From positions 1 through 64,000 of the forward strand of contig WSXU01000010.1 in NCBI GenBank assembly GCA_009773455.1: a stretch of 64,000 bases of DNA. Reading direction: 5' to 3'. A model generated the notes under the pieces. It saw only the letters and a list, made by a program, of their open reading frames with translations. It was not told where the DNA came from and did not search any database. The DNA is from Bacteroidota bacterium. Lineage in GTDB: Bacteria; Bacteroidota; Bacteroidia; Bacteroidales; Lentimicrobiaceae. A program made the translations under genes and the position numbers. This document shows, piece after piece, positions 35,707 through 44,695 of the stretch; position 1 is the first letter of the stretch, and every line of letters begins with the position of its first letter.

Positions 35707-36526
35707 TCAGCCTGATCTCGCCGGCAAAAACAGCTATAAAGCCATAGCTGCCCGGAAGAATAACCCCCGAAACGGGTTGAAGAGTTTCACTGCTGGCAAT
35801 TGAAAAGTATTCGAGTTTCAGTAAAGGATGATCCTTAAATTTCATCGATACAAACCGGATAATCTGCTCTGCTGTATGAGCCGGCGCCAGACTCTTTGCT
35901 TCTTCCAGCACCATGTGGATATAAGGGGCTGCTCTCCGGCATTGTGGTGTTAGTCTCTCGTTGCGCGAACTTCTGGCAAGCCCGTCAGTTTCACGGCTGA
36001 TGGGACAGGGGACGATTTCAACATCCAGCTTCTCGTTTCTGACCAGGGCTCTGATAATCTGCAATTGCTGGTAATCTTTTTCTCCGAAATAAGCCTTGTG
36101 CGGCAGGGTAATGTCAAACAGTTTATGAACAACAATGGCCACACCATTGAAATGCCCCGGTCTGAAAGCACCTTCCATCACTGTTGCCAGAGTTCCGAAA
36201 TCGTAGGATTTGTTGGTTTTCTCAGGATACATTTCTTTCTCACCCGGACAGAAAACGACATCACAACCCACAGATTCAAGCATTTCAAGGTCTTTATCGA
36301 GCGTTCTCGGATACTTCTTCAGATCTTCAGGATTGTTGAACTGAATCGGATTGACAAAAATGCTGACGATGACAAGATCATTGGCTGATTTTGCTTTTCT
36401 GACCAGAGACAGATGTCCCTCGTGCAATGCCCCCATGGTTGGAACAAAACCGATCGTTTTGCCGGAGATTCTTGCCTTTTCGGAAAAACTCCGGGTTTCT
36501 GTAATGGTTTCAAAAAGTTTCATCAA
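35684..36526 (-). CDS. panC: Pantothenate synthetase
   Basis: A 280-residue ligase joining pantoate and beta-alanine with ATP to give pantothenate, the precursor of coenzyme A. Motifs: [15 protein letters not shown] (HxGH ATP site), [47 protein letters not shown] and RSSRNERL. All are intact and the length is standard. It sits directly upstream of panD; together they supply the last part of vitamin B5 synthesis. panB and panE are not in the window. Confidence 0.97.
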   Translation of the reverse strand: MMKLFETITETRSFSEKARISGKTIGFVPTMGALHEGHLSLVRKAKSANDLVIVSIFVNPIQFNNPEDLKKYPRTLDKDLEMLESVGCDVVFCPGEKEMYPEKTNKSYDFGTLATVMEGAFRPGHFNGVAIVVHKLFDITLPHKAYFGEKDYQQLQIIRALVRNEKLDVEIVPCPISRETDGLARSSRNERLTPQCRRAAPYIHMVLEEAKSLAPAHTAEQIIRFVSMKFKDHPLLKLEYFSIASSETLQPVSGVILPGSYGFIAVFAGEIRLIDNIKLI

Positions 36527-36573
36527 AGGAAGGTAATGATTACAGATTCGTTATTTTTCAGGATCAGCTATTT

Positions 36574-37077
36574 TCATTTGAAAAGATTCAGGAAATCCTT
36601 TTCAAGTGTTGTAACAGGTGTTTCAACGATCCTGCCGGTTTCATCCCCGTCTTTTGTAAAAATAAAAGTTGGTACGAGTTTGATATTAAAGTCACCCACG
36701 CAGAAATTTCCTGCTTTCTTATCCCGGTCAACGGCAACCATGAAAACCTGTTCTGAAGGGTATTCAATCATATCCAGAATTTTCAGGAAATGGGGTACCT
36801 GCTCGCGGCTGTCACCGCACCATGTGCCCAGAACGATAAACACCCACGGATATTCATTTCTGCGTGCTTTCAACGAATCTAGGATTGCAGGATCAGGCTG
36901 ATATTTCTTGTATTCCAGATCAAACCAGTCACCCATAGATACCAGCCCATCCCTGTTGACAGTTCCGATCAGGATATCCTTACCTGATTTCTCATCAAAG
37001 ACTTTTTTGTTGTCGTTCTGGGCATTCAGTGCTGCTGCAAGAAGCAGAAATGTAACAATGAACAGGATCTTTCTCAT
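36574..37077 (-). CDS. Exported thioredoxin-fold protein with CxxS active site
   Basis: A 167-residue protein with a signal peptide ending at LNAQ (residue 20). The thioredoxin fold shows VFIVLGTWCGDSREQVP, VFMVAVDRD and the cis-proline segment KLVPTFIFTKDG. The active site is Cys87-Gly-Asp-Ser90: the second, resolving cysteine is Ser. CxxS thioredoxins cannot cycle as simple disulfide reductases; they act as isomerase-like or mixed-disulfide proteins. One more cysteine (FCVGD) could take part. It stands 47 bp upstream of panC on the same strand with no evident functional link. Confidence 0.88.
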   Translation of the reverse strand: MRKILFIVTFLLLAAALNAQNDNKKVFDEKSGKDILIGTVNRDGLVSMGDWFDLEYKKYQPDPAILDSLKARRNEYPWVFIVLGTWCGDSREQVPHFLKILDMIEYPSEQVFMVAVDRDKKAGNFCVGDFNIKLVPTFIFTKDGDETGRIVETPVTTLEKDFLNLFK

Positions 37078-37147
37078 AATTCTTTATTTCGGGAAGGTGA
37101 ATTGAAGGTGACCGACGGGTTGCTTATGGATGTGAGGTGCAAAAATA

Positions 37148-37179
37148 GAAAAGGTTTTGATGTGAATCAAAACCTTTTC
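37148..37179 (-). terminator. Rho-independent terminator after amt
   Basis: A 14-bp perfect stem (37148-37161 with 37166-37179) around the tetraloop GTGA. On the reverse strand it is followed by TATTTTT, a U-rich tail. It lies 27 bp past the amt stop and separates amt from the thioredoxin-fold gene. Confidence 0.85.
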
Positions 37180-37206
37180 AGATACTCAGCTTAATTGTAA
37201 CACACA

Positions 37207-38454
37207 TTACATTGAACCTGAGTCATATGCCTGTTCTCCATGGATTGAATTATCAAGCCCGATCAGCTCATCCGATTCGCTCACCCTTACCGGTGTCAAA
37301 AGATTGATTACGGCAAGCATCAGGTAGGTGAAAATAAATGCATATGCGGAAGCCCCAACCACGGCCACAAGCTGTTTGAAAAAGAAAGATGTTTCGCCAA
37401 ACATCAAACCCTGGGTGGTCACCATGGGATTAATGGCACTGGTTGCGAATACACCGAGCAGTATTGTTCCCAGAACACCACCGACTCCGTGAACACCCCA
37501 TACATCAAGGGCGTCATCCCAGCCAAGTTTGTTCTTCAGAGCAACGGCATAGTAGCATACAATTCCGGCAATAATCCCGATCACTGCAGCAGCCCATAGA
37601 GGAACAAATCCGGCGGCAGGAGTAATGGTTGCCAGACCTGCGACAGCTCCGGTAAGTAGACCAATAAATTTGGGTTTACGTGCTTTGGACCACTCTATGA
37701 TTAGCCATGTTACGGTTGCAAAAGATGCAGCAACATCGGTATTTGCAAAGGCCTGTGCTGTAATGTTATCGACTGAAAGTTCACTTCCGGCATTAAATCC
37801 GTACCATCCAAACCACAAAAGACCGGTGCCGATGGCAACCAGGGGGATACTGTTTGGTGTAGAATCTTTATTGGTGCGCGCTCCTACATAAAATACAGAA
37901 GCCAGGGCTGCAAATCCGGCAGTGGCATGCACCACAATACCGCCGGCAAAATCAAGAACACCCCATTGTGCAAGTATTCCACCTCCCCAGAGCATATGAA
38001 CAAACGGGTAGTAAACAAATATTTGCCAAACAATCAGGAATACCATATAGCTTTTAAAGGTAACCCGGCCCACAAAAGCACCTGTAATCAGCGCTGGCGT
38101 AATGATGGCAAACATCATCTGGTAAAGAAAAAATACCAGTTCCGGTATTTTACCGTTTCCGGCGTAGACACTGTTCAGATCTACACCCATAAGAAACGAT
38201 TTGTCTAGATTCCCGATGATAGCACCGGTGCCGCTGAAGCACAGAGAATATCCGAAAGCAAACCACAATACAGTAGTCACACCAAGCGATACAAAACTCT
38301 GAATCATAATTCCGAGAATGTTACGTTTGCTTGCCAGACCTCCGTAGAAAAAGGCCAGACCGGGAGTCATGAGCATTACCAGGCTGGTTGCGAGAAGCAT
38401 AAAACCGGTGTTGCCGACTTTCGAGGCTTCATTCAAAATCATTTCAGTTTCCAT
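37207..38454 (-). CDS. amt: Ammonium transporter
   Basis: A 415-residue channel of the Amt/MEP/Rh family with eleven predicted helices, carrying ammonium across the inner membrane. Family signatures are TPGLAFFYGGL near the start, DFAGGIVVHATAGFAALA (the first pore histidine in VHATAG), and DVWGVHGVGGVLGTIL with the second pore histidine in VHGVGG. It lies 28 bp after the TorF-type porin gene and ends in a terminator. No glnK/PII gene is adjacent in this window, unlike in many bacteria. Confidence 0.96.
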   Translation of the reverse strand: METEMILNEASKVGNTGFMLLATSLVMLMTPGLAFFYGGLASKRNILGIMIQSFVSLGVTTVLWFAFGYSLCFSGTGAIIGNLDKSFLMGVDLNSVYAGNGKIPELVFFLYQMMFAIITPALITGAFVGRVTFKSYMVFLIVWQIFVYYPFVHMLWGGGILAQWGVLDFAGGIVVHATAGFAALASVFYVGARTNKDSTPNSIPLVAIGTGLLWFGWYGFNAGSELSVDNITAQAFANTDVAASFATVTWLIIEWSKARKPKFIGLLTGAVAGLATITPAAGFVPLWAAAVIGIIAGIVCYYAVALKNKLGWDDALDVWGVHGVGGVLGTILLGVFATSAINPMVTTQGLMFGETSFFFKQLVAVVGASAYAFIFTYLMLAVINLLTPVRVSESDELIGLDNSIHGEQAYDSGSM

Positions 38455-38482
38455 TTTTGCGGATTTAATTGTTCAATTATTT

Positions 38483-39238
38483 TTAGAGGGAAATGCCAAC
38501 TACCAGAAATACATTTTCTGCCTGAGGATTAACAATAAAGGAAGTTGTTACGGGCAGACTGAATTTGTCCGTAATCTGAATTTCCCTGGAACCTGTTATC
38601 CCTAAATTGATCACCCCGGCATAAGGGCCATAGAAGCCTGATTCACCTTTATCCTGGTCTGGACTGGTTGGCGTGAATCCCATAAAAAGGTTGTAATCCA
38701 CCCCTTTGCAGGTGCCATTGTATCCGAGTTCCAGGTAAGTAGAGAACTGCTTCTTCCCGTTGTCCTTCAGGGCATCGGCTCCCCAGAAATTGACAGCAGC
38801 CATAAGCGTAAACGGGATTTTCTCGGTTCCGTTAAAAGAAACCGATGCCTCAAGCAGATGACTGGTTTTATCCTCGTTGTATTCAAAATAGTTATTGTTT
38901 TCAAGCGTATCCACCGGCAGGAAGTAGTCAGTAATGATGATACTGAACATATCTTTGATATTGTATGAGAGATACAGATCAGTTTCCTGGACTTTCAATC
39001 CGTCACTCATCGAAAAGGCGCCCCAGGTTCCGATCGTAAATCCACCAAGGCTGTATTCAAGGGTTGGCTGAATACTCGGGGATGAACCACCGAGGTTCAT
39101 GCCGCGCCATATGTAGCGGCTCATTAAGTCAACGCCGGAATTAAAGGAGGTCTCTGTCTGGGCTGTTGCTTTCCCGGGGTGCAATAACAGGATGCCCAGG
39201 GTTGCACCGAGCAGAATTGTAAGAGTGTGTTTTTTCAT
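38483..39238 (-). CDS. TorF-type putative outer-membrane porin (Gcw_chp family)
   Basis: A 251-residue exported barrel. The ATG at 39238 (MKKHTLTILLG) starts a normal signal peptide ending near ATAQ; an ATG at 39277 would add 13 residues. The family mark is SRYIWRGMNLGGSSPSIQP near residue 35, followed by strands such as FTIGTWGAFSM, DLYLSYNI and YLELGYNGT. The Gcw_chp family is known as small porins of unclear specificity. The shared operon with amt suggests that it lets ammonium or another nitrogen source through the outer membrane. Two adjacent palindromes lie about 92-125 bp upstream. Confidence 0.88.
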   Translation of the reverse strand: MKKHTLTILLGATLGILLLHPGKATAQTETSFNSGVDLMSRYIWRGMNLGGSSPSIQPTLEYSLGGFTIGTWGAFSMSDGLKVQETDLYLSYNIKDMFSIIITDYFLPVDTLENNNYFEYNEDKTSHLLEASVSFNGTEKIPFTLMAAVNFWGADALKDNGKKQFSTYLELGYNGTCKGVDYNLFMGFTPTSPDQDKGESGFYGPYAGVINLGITGSREIQITDKFSLPVTTSFIVNPQAENVFLVVGISL

Positions 39239-39329
39239 CGATGATTGTTTTTTGAACGATTCTTTTGGATTTCCCACTCCGCAAAAATTGGAACTTAATA
39301 GGTGTTGAACAATGTATTATTAACTGATT

Positions 39330-39363
39330 TTATCTAAGATAATCACTTATTTTTAAATAAGTG
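39330..39363. promoter_or_regulatory. Two adjacent palindromes upstream of the porin-amt operon
   Basis: TTATCTAAGATAA (39330-39342, 6-bp arms) and CACTTATTT-TT-AAATAAGTG (39344-39363, 9-bp arms) sit one base apart between the porin gene and the NarL-like regulator gene. Neither is followed by a T-run on the reverse strand, so they look more like operators than terminators. A nitrogen regulator is an obvious candidate ligand, by inference only. Confidence 0.45.
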
Positions 39364-39418
39364 TTACACTTAGAGGTCAGAAATCTTAAGCAAAATAGTA
39401 AAAGAGGGTTTGACAGAC

Positions 39419-40072
39419 CTAGAATTCTATGATCTGATGCCTGATGGCAAATTTTACAAGATCAACCGTCGACTTGAGGTTTAACTTCTGCATGATATGG
39501 TTCTTGTGCGATTCAACCGTTCTGGTACTGATAAAGAGTTGCTCGGCAATCTGAGGGTTTGAGAACCCTTCAGCAAATAATTTCAGGATCTCAAATTCAC
39601 GTTTTGAAAGGCTGTTTTCAGGGTTTAGGTTCTCAGGCTCCTTATCCTTGGCTTTTTTTATGTAGCTTTTAAGTATGGTGTTTGAAATGGATTCACTGAA
39701 ATATTCTGAACCCTGGCTGATCGTTCTTATGGCCAGTAATAATTCTGATTGAGATATGTTCTTCGGCAGGTATCCCTGGGCTCCGGCTTTGATGGCGTTG
39801 AAAATGTACTCTTCTGTGGTATACATTGAAAGAAATAAAACCTGTGTTCCCGGATAATCTTTGCGTATCGATTCACAAAGGTCAATTCCTGAACAATCGG
39901 GCAATGAAATATCCAGTAGAAGGACATCCGCTTCGGCCGACTTCATAAGGCTGAGCAGATCCCGGCCATTGCTTGCTTCCCCCCTGATAGAAATATCATC
40001 CTGGCCTGTAAGTAAGGCCTTGATGCCGTCGCGCACGATGGTGTGATCATCTGCTAGTAGTACTTTAATCAT
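39419..40072 (-). CDS. NarL/FixJ-family response regulator
   Basis: A 217-residue regulator. The receiver has acidic DDH at 8-10 and phospho-acceptor Asp54 (LLLDISLPD), with YLPKNIS carrying the conserved Lys. The LuxR-type helix-turn-helix lies at about 152-210 (LSKREFEILKLFAEG, then ISTRTVESHKNHIMQKL). Its ATG overlaps the stop of the upstream kinase gene by 4 bp, so the kinase is its partner. It is followed by the palindrome region and the porin-amt operon, which may be among its targets. Confidence 0.95.
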   Translation of the reverse strand: MIKVLLADDHTIVRDGIKALLTGQDDISIRGEASNGRDLLSLMKSAEADVLLLDISLPDCSGIDLCESIRKDYPGTQVLFLSMYTTEEYIFNAIKAGAQGYLPKNISQSELLLAIRTISQGSEYFSESISNTILKSYIKKAKDKEPENLNPENSLSKREFEILKLFAEGFSNPQIAEQLFISTRTVESHKNHIMQKLNLKSTVDLVKFAIRHQIIEF

Positions 40073-41838
40073 AACATGCTTTTATTGATGGGTATCTCAA
40101 TTTGAATGGTTGTCCCGGAGCCTGGCGACGATAATATGGTAGCTTCACCTTTTAAAAGGCTGGCACGTTCCCTGATATTGTTCAGCCCATGACCGCTGGA
40201 ACTACAGGCTGTGTTAAGATCCATGCCTTTTCCGTTATCGGTTATACTGAAACAAAGTAGGTTACCTTTTTGATGGCATTCAATTTTCACGATGGTTGCG
40301 CCGGAATGCTTTGAAACATTGTTCAGGGCTTCCTGAAATATTCTGAAGATATACAATCTGGCTTTTTTCCCAAGCACCTGTCCCGGTATATCTCCCCCGA
40401 AGGTGGTTTCAATTCCATAGTTGCCGGTCAGATTATTACACAGGTTACGGATGGCGGTGGTTAGCCCGAACTCAGCCAGTGCAGGAGGCATCAGTGCGTT
40501 TGAGATGGCCCTGACTTCATCAATCAGATTGTCGGCCATTGCAATGATAGTCTGCAATTCATGCCTGGTTATTTCGGGGACCCTGTTTTCGAGCGCACCA
40601 AGCCTAAGTCTGACAGCAATCATGCTTTGCCCGATGCCATCGTGCATCTCCCTCGAAAGCCGCTGACGCTCCTGGTCCTGTCCGTCAATGGCTGATCGCA
40701 GGCGTATATGCCTTTCTGCTTTCAAAGCTTCATCTTTCTCATTGATGTTGATAGCCATTCTGTTAAATGCATCGGTCAGTGCGCCGATTTCATCGTCGGC
40801 TTGAATTTTTACCATCGGGACCGACCGTCCTTCACCAAGTTCAACAGCTGCATCCTTGAGTTTTTTGAGTGGTCTGGTGATACTGCTGCTTATCATGAAA
40901 CTTATGATAAAAAAGGCGATTCCGGTGAAAATCGTCAGAAACATGATGCTGTTTCTGATTGGATAAATGGCTGAGGTTGCTTCGCGATAGTCAATTTCTG
41001 CAAGTATGACCCAGCTCAGCCCACCGATATTTACCGGTCCGAATGAACTGAGTACTTCGATGCCCCTGTAATCGTTTACCTGTGCTATTCCGCTTGCGCC
41101 TGCCAATGCCTTTTCAACAGGCTTTGTACTCACCTTTGTTCGCATAATCGAATTCGGGATAAATCTCGATTGGCTGCGCATCAGATGATCAGGCCCTACC
41201 AGGTAAGTCTCGCCTGAATAACCCAGGCCGTTGGCCGGACCAACTTCGAGCATAAAATCATTCGTTTTTTCAGACCGCACAATCAATGCAAGGTATGCTA
41301 CAGTTTTTCCTGTCACATTTACAGCACTCACCGACAATAACTGACCGACTGACCTGTTTCCGGATCCCGGGTAATCCACCATAAATGACCTTTGCGTCCC
41401 ATTTCCTGCGAAGAGATGAAAGTCATCGATCTGAGATTGGTTCAGGGCGGAATCCGGATCATTTTTGATGAGGACTTTACCCCTTGGATTAAGGATGACA
41501 TAACCGGAATAAAATGCAGAATCAGGGAAGGAGCCAAAATCAGGTACCGGAAAGGATGTTAATTCATGAGGACTTTTAAGTAAAGTATTGGAAACTAACC
41601 TTATAACAGCATCTGATGTGGCATAGAACTCTGTTTCCCGCATTCTTTCTGAGAAAAAATTTTCAATTTGTGTTTTTCTCGCCAGCCTGATCGAAGTGAG
41701 CTGATCATAGGTTCTTTCAAGCAGGGCTTTACGGGCACTGAAAAATGAAAACATCCCGGTAATCACAATTGACCCGATTCCAAGGGCCAGAAAATAGAGT
41801 ACCATCTTTTCAGTAAGCGTTGTCCTTTTCACAAACAA
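40069..41838 (-). CDS. Sensor histidine kinase with Cache-like sensor, HAMP and HisKA_3
   Basis: A 589-residue NarX-type kinase. The first membrane segment is at about 13-31, and a Cache-like periplasmic sensor runs from about 35 to 290 (DSAFYSGYVILNPRGKVLIK; GYSGETYLVGPDHLMRS; LSWVILAEIDYREA). The second membrane segment lies near 296-315, followed by HAMP (about 316-368). HisKA_3 has EMHDGIGQSM with phospho-accepting His399, and HATPase_c has DNGKGMD and GHGLNNIRERASLL. GYSGETYLVG is typical of double-Cache sensors for small organic molecules. It pairs with the NarL-like regulator by a 4-bp overlap. A TAGGTTTG box lies just before the start. Confidence 0.95.
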   Translation of the reverse strand: MFVKRTTLTEKMVLYFLALGIGSIVITGMFSFFSARKALLERTYDQLTSIRLARKTQIENFFSERMRETEFYATSDAVIRLVSNTLLKSPHELTSFPVPDFGSFPDSAFYSGYVILNPRGKVLIKNDPDSALNQSQIDDFHLFAGNGTQRSFMVDYPGSGNRSVGQLLSVSAVNVTGKTVAYLALIVRSEKTNDFMLEVGPANGLGYSGETYLVGPDHLMRSQSRFIPNSIMRTKVSTKPVEKALAGASGIAQVNDYRGIEVLSSFGPVNIGGLSWVILAEIDYREATSAIYPIRNSIMFLTIFTGIAFFIISFMISSSITRPLKKLKDAAVELGEGRSVPMVKIQADDEIGALTDAFNRMAININEKDEALKAERHIRLRSAIDGQDQERQRLSREMHDGIGQSMIAVRLRLGALENRVPEITRHELQTIIAMADNLIDEVRAISNALMPPALAEFGLTTAIRNLCNNLTGNYGIETTFGGDIPGQVLGKKARLYIFRIFQEALNNVSKHSGATIVKIECHQKGNLLCFSITDNGKGMDLNTACSSSGHGLNNIRERASLLKGEATILSSPGSGTTIQIEIPINKSML

Positions 41839-41848
41839 GAAATTTTTT

Positions 41849-41856
41849 CAAACCTA
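41849..41856 (-). promoter_or_regulatory. -7 box (TAGGTTTG) directly before the kinase gene
   Basis: TAGGTTTG on the reverse strand, ten bases before the ATG at 41838, so the mRNA would have a leader of a few bases at most. The -33 element is not recognisable. Confidence 0.4.
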
Positions 41857-42090
41857 CATGAAATTTCTATAACCTGCTCTGATTATAAAAAAAATCAGGG
41901 ATTTTCCGAAGAACTTTCAGGCATACAGGGGCTACTGAATATGATCTCATTTTCGAAAGAATGAACAAAATATCTTTTTAAAGGTTTTGAATAAGCTAAC
42001 TCACTGATAATGGTAGTGGTTGAATTTTTGAATTTTATAAGTGTTTGTATATCAGTGTAATATATGAGTATAAAAAGCAGGTTGAATAGC

Positions 42091-42121
42091 TTGGATTAAT
42101 CATTGTTCAGGTTTATATTTG
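42091..42121 (+). promoter_or_regulatory. Flavodoxin promoter (TTG-20-TATATTTG)
   Basis: TTG at 42091-42093, 20 bp, then TATATTTG at 42114-42121. Spacing and boxes match the cytochrome-operon promoter exactly. It predicts a start near 42128. Confidence 0.65.
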
Positions 42122-42163
42122 CCGCCTCATTTTTTACTTCCTGATAACGACAAGGAGATGCAC

Positions 42164-42676
42164 ATGATGAAAATAGGGATTTTTTATGGTGGGAGCCCAA
42201 AAGGCAGCACTTTTCAGGCCGCTCAGAGCCTGGTTAAACATTTTGGAAAAGACAAGGCTGCGATGCACAATGTAGGGGAAGCTACACGAGAAGACCTTGA
42301 GAAATATGATTACCTGATTCTTGGAACTTCAGCCTGGGGGATAGGGGAGATGCACCAGGATTGGGAGCGATTCATTGATGTTTTGGTGGAAGCCAGTATC
42401 GATAATAAAAAAATCGCATTGTTTGGTCTGGGAGATCAGGTTGAATATCCTGAAAGCTTTGTTGATGGCATGGGTACTGTATTCTGCCGCCTTCCGTTCA
42501 AGGAAAATGTAGTCGGTTTCTGGCCGACCAAGGGATATTCATTTTACTTTTCAACTGCCGAGAAAGACGGGAAATTTGTTGGCCTGGCACTGGATGAAGA
42601 CAGTCAGCCTGAATTGACCGGTGAAAGGATTTCAAAATGGGTTGATCAGCTCAGGTCTGAATTTCAGCTCAATTAA
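42164..42676 (+). CDS. Flavodoxin
   Basis: A 170-residue long-chain-type flavodoxin, an FMN electron carrier of the cytoplasm that replaces ferredoxin under low iron or feeds reductive enzymes. The phosphate loop GIFYGGSPKGSTFQAA lacks one Thr of the usual TGT/S-T pattern but keeps Gly and Ser/Thr. The FMN loops LGTSAWGIGEMHQDW and FGLGDQVEYPESFVDGMG are present, as is the C-terminal LALDEDSQPELTGERISKWV. I chose the ATG at 42164 because AAGGAG, rare in this window, lies six bases upstream; the ATGs at 42158 and 42167 are alternatives. The gene has its own promoter. In this genome it could serve as a low-potential donor beside the cytochrome system. Confidence 0.93.
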   Translation: MMKIGIFYGGSPKGSTFQAAQSLVKHFGKDKAAMHNVGEATREDLEKYDYLILGTSAWGIGEMHQDWERFIDVLVEASIDNKKIALFGLGDQVEYPESFVDGMGTVFCRLPFKENVVGFWPTKGYSFYFSTAEKDGKFVGLALDEDSQPELTGERISKWVDQLRSEFQLN

Positions 42677-42827
42677 ACTTCAAGAAAGTTTAATCTGATT
42701 TTTCCTCAATCTTTTTAGTCATAGGTTTCTTCCGGAACTTTTGTGTGTCGTGTTTTCCGTTATGTTTTTTTAACGGAACCAGAGTCGCATTTTCAATAAT
42801 TGAAGGCTCAGGGTTTTGTAATTTTTA

Positions 42828-42835
42828 TACTTTTG
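42828..42835 (+). promoter_or_regulatory. -7 box (TACTTTTG) for the M28 peptidase gene
   Basis: TACTTTTG about 41 bp before the ATG at 42877. The nearest TTG upstream is 25 bp away, longer than usual. Confidence 0.35.
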
Positions 42836-42876
42836 TGGCCTGCTGACTTTTACAGCTATTCTAATAAATATATAAG

Positions 42877-44664
42877 ATGAAAATCCAGAAACATATACTG
42901 CTCCAGATTTTTTTATTTCTCCTGCTTTCTGCCGGGGCCCAGACACCTGATGCAAGAACTGAAAAGCTCAGGGCTGCGGTCACCTATCTGGCTTCTGAAG
43001 AGTTGGGCGGCAGAAAATCCGGTACCGACGGAGATTCGCTTGCTGCAGTTTTTATCAGGAACAAACTGGTCGAAAATGGAGCTGTTTTGATGGGGAATAA
43101 CGGATTTCAGTATTTTGGTATTGTTTCCGATATAAAAAGCGGAGAAGGAAATAAACTGAAGGTTGATGGTGTTGATTTTGAAGCCGGGAAAGATTTTCAA
43201 CCTTTTTCATTTTCAGCATCAGCTTCACTGGAAGCTTCGGTGATTTTTGCCGGCTTTGGCATATCAGGCAGCAGCGGAGATCTGAAATGGGACGATTTTG
43301 CTGATCAGGATCTGAAAGGGAAATGGGTATTGGTGTTAAGGGGTGACCCTGAACCCGACAATGCCGGCAGTGCTTTTATCCCAATGGCTACCGACAGGGC
43401 CAAGGCTCTGACAGTGCGCGACCGGGGAGCAGCCGGAATACTGCTTGTTTCACCTTCTTCCATTGATAAAAATGATCAGCCTGTTGATATTACATTTGAT
43501 AAAACAGTGTCTGATGCCGGAATCCCTGTAATCAGCCTTACCAGGAAAACTGCTTCCTATATTCTCGGACTTCAGCCCACAGCCATCGATTCACTCGAAA
43601 AAGCGATGATCGCCGGCAAGATACCTGCAAGAATCGAAGTAAAGAAAAAAGTTAACGGTACTGCCGATGTGGTTCGAAAAAAGGTGACAACCAGAAATAT
43701 TGTTGCTTTAATCCCCGGGAATGACCCGATACTTAAAAATGAGTACATTGCCATAGGAGCACATTATGACCATCTTGGCATGGGTGGATCAGGATCCGGT
43801 TCAAGGGTTCCCGACCTCAATGCAGTTCACGGTGGTGCCGACGACAACGCGTCTGGTGTGGCCGCACTCCTTGAAATGACCTCCTATTTTTCCGCTGAAT
43901 CAAACCGCCCCGCCCGAAGTCTGCTCATCATAGCTTTCGGTGCTGAAGAAATGGGTATCCTGGGCTCAAAATATTTCGTTGGACATTGCCCTGTTGACAT
44001 CAGGTCAGTGAAAGGAATGGTCAATATGGATATGGTGGGCAGAATGTCGAAAGATACTCCAATACTTACCGTTTCCGGAACCGGAACATTTACACTGGCC
44101 GATTCACTCATCGACAGGTTATCAGCAAACCGACCATTCCAGGTTAAAAAATCTCCCGATGGATATGGCCCCTCTGATCATGCCGCATTCTACGGCGAAG
44201 GAATTCCGGTTTTATTCCTTACAACGGGAGCCCATGAAGATTATCATACACCCGATGACCTTGCCGAAAGGATTAATTATGAAGGACAGACCAGAGTAAT
44301 TGATTTTGCCGAAAGCATAGTTACATCACTTTCAGCAATGAACCCGGCTCCCGCATTCAGGGAGGCAGGAAGTCGCAAGGAAAGCGGAAACTATGGCCGT
44401 GGACTGAAAGTAACACTTGGGATTATGCCCGATGTATCCGGTGCTGAAACTTCAGGTGGTATGAAAGTTGAAGGAACCAGGAAAGATGGTCCAGCCCAGA
44501 AAGCCGGAATGATTAAAGGAGACATCATCACGGCGATCAATGGTTTACCGGTAAGTAACATTTACGATTATATGAGCCGGCTCGGTAAATTGAAACCAGG
44601 AGAAACCGTCAATGTGGAAGTTTTGAGGGAAGGTAAAAAAGAAATCCTCATTATTCAGTTATAA
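42877..44664 (+). CDS. Exported M28-family metallopeptidase with PA and PDZ domains
   Basis: A 595-residue zinc aminopeptidase-like enzyme. A signal peptide (1-21, ending SAGAQ) is followed by a first catalytic segment, an inserted PA domain (about 105-240; FADQDLKGKWVLVLRGDP, RDRGAAGILLVSP), the M28 core and a C-terminal PDZ domain (about 505-590; GPAQKAGMIKGDIITAING). Zinc ligands and catalytic residues are visible: His296 (AHYDHLG), Asp322/323 (GADDNASG), Glu357/358 (FGAEEMG), Asp385 (NMDMVG) and His457 (DYHTPDD). All are intact. It probably acts on peptides in the periplasm. GtrA follows 31 bp downstream on the same strand. Confidence 0.95.
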   Translation: MKIQKHILLQIFLFLLLSAGAQTPDARTEKLRAAVTYLASEELGGRKSGTDGDSLAAVFIRNKLVENGAVLMGNNGFQYFGIVSDIKSGEGNKLKVDGVDFEAGKDFQPFSFSASASLEASVIFAGFGISGSSGDLKWDDFADQDLKGKWVLVLRGDPEPDNAGSAFIPMATDRAKALTVRDRGAAGILLVSPSSIDKNDQPVDITFDKTVSDAGIPVISLTRKTASYILGLQPTAIDSLEKAMIAGKIPARIEVKKKVNGTADVVRKKVTTRNIVALIPGNDPILKNEYIAIGAHYDHLGMGGSGSGSRVPDLNAVHGGADDNASGVAALLEMTSYFSAESNRPARSLLIIAFGAEEMGILGSKYFVGHCPVDIRSVKGMVNMDMVGRMSKDTPILTVSGTGTFTLADSLIDRLSANRPFQVKKSPDGYGPSDHAAFYGEGIPVLFLTTGAHEDYHTPDDLAERINYEGQTRVIDFAESIVTSLSAMNPAPAFREAGSRKESGNYGRGLKVTLGIMPDVSGAETSGGMKVEGTRKDGPAQKAGMIKGDIITAINGLPVSNIYDYMSRLGKLKPGETVNVEVLREGKKEILIIQL

Positions 44665-44695
44665 CGCTGCAGGGGCGCTTCTCCTGTGAAAACGA

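Larger units (their letters stand above)
41839..42163. other. Divergent intergenic region, kinase and flavodoxin promoters
   Basis: About 325 bp with the two promoter boxes listed separately, AT-rich between. I see no gene, RNA or repeat. Confidence 0.6.

Noticed and set aside
37207-38454. A PII (glnK) gene beside amt
   Set aside because: No frame on either side encodes the PII T-loop region; the partner in the operon is a porin instead.
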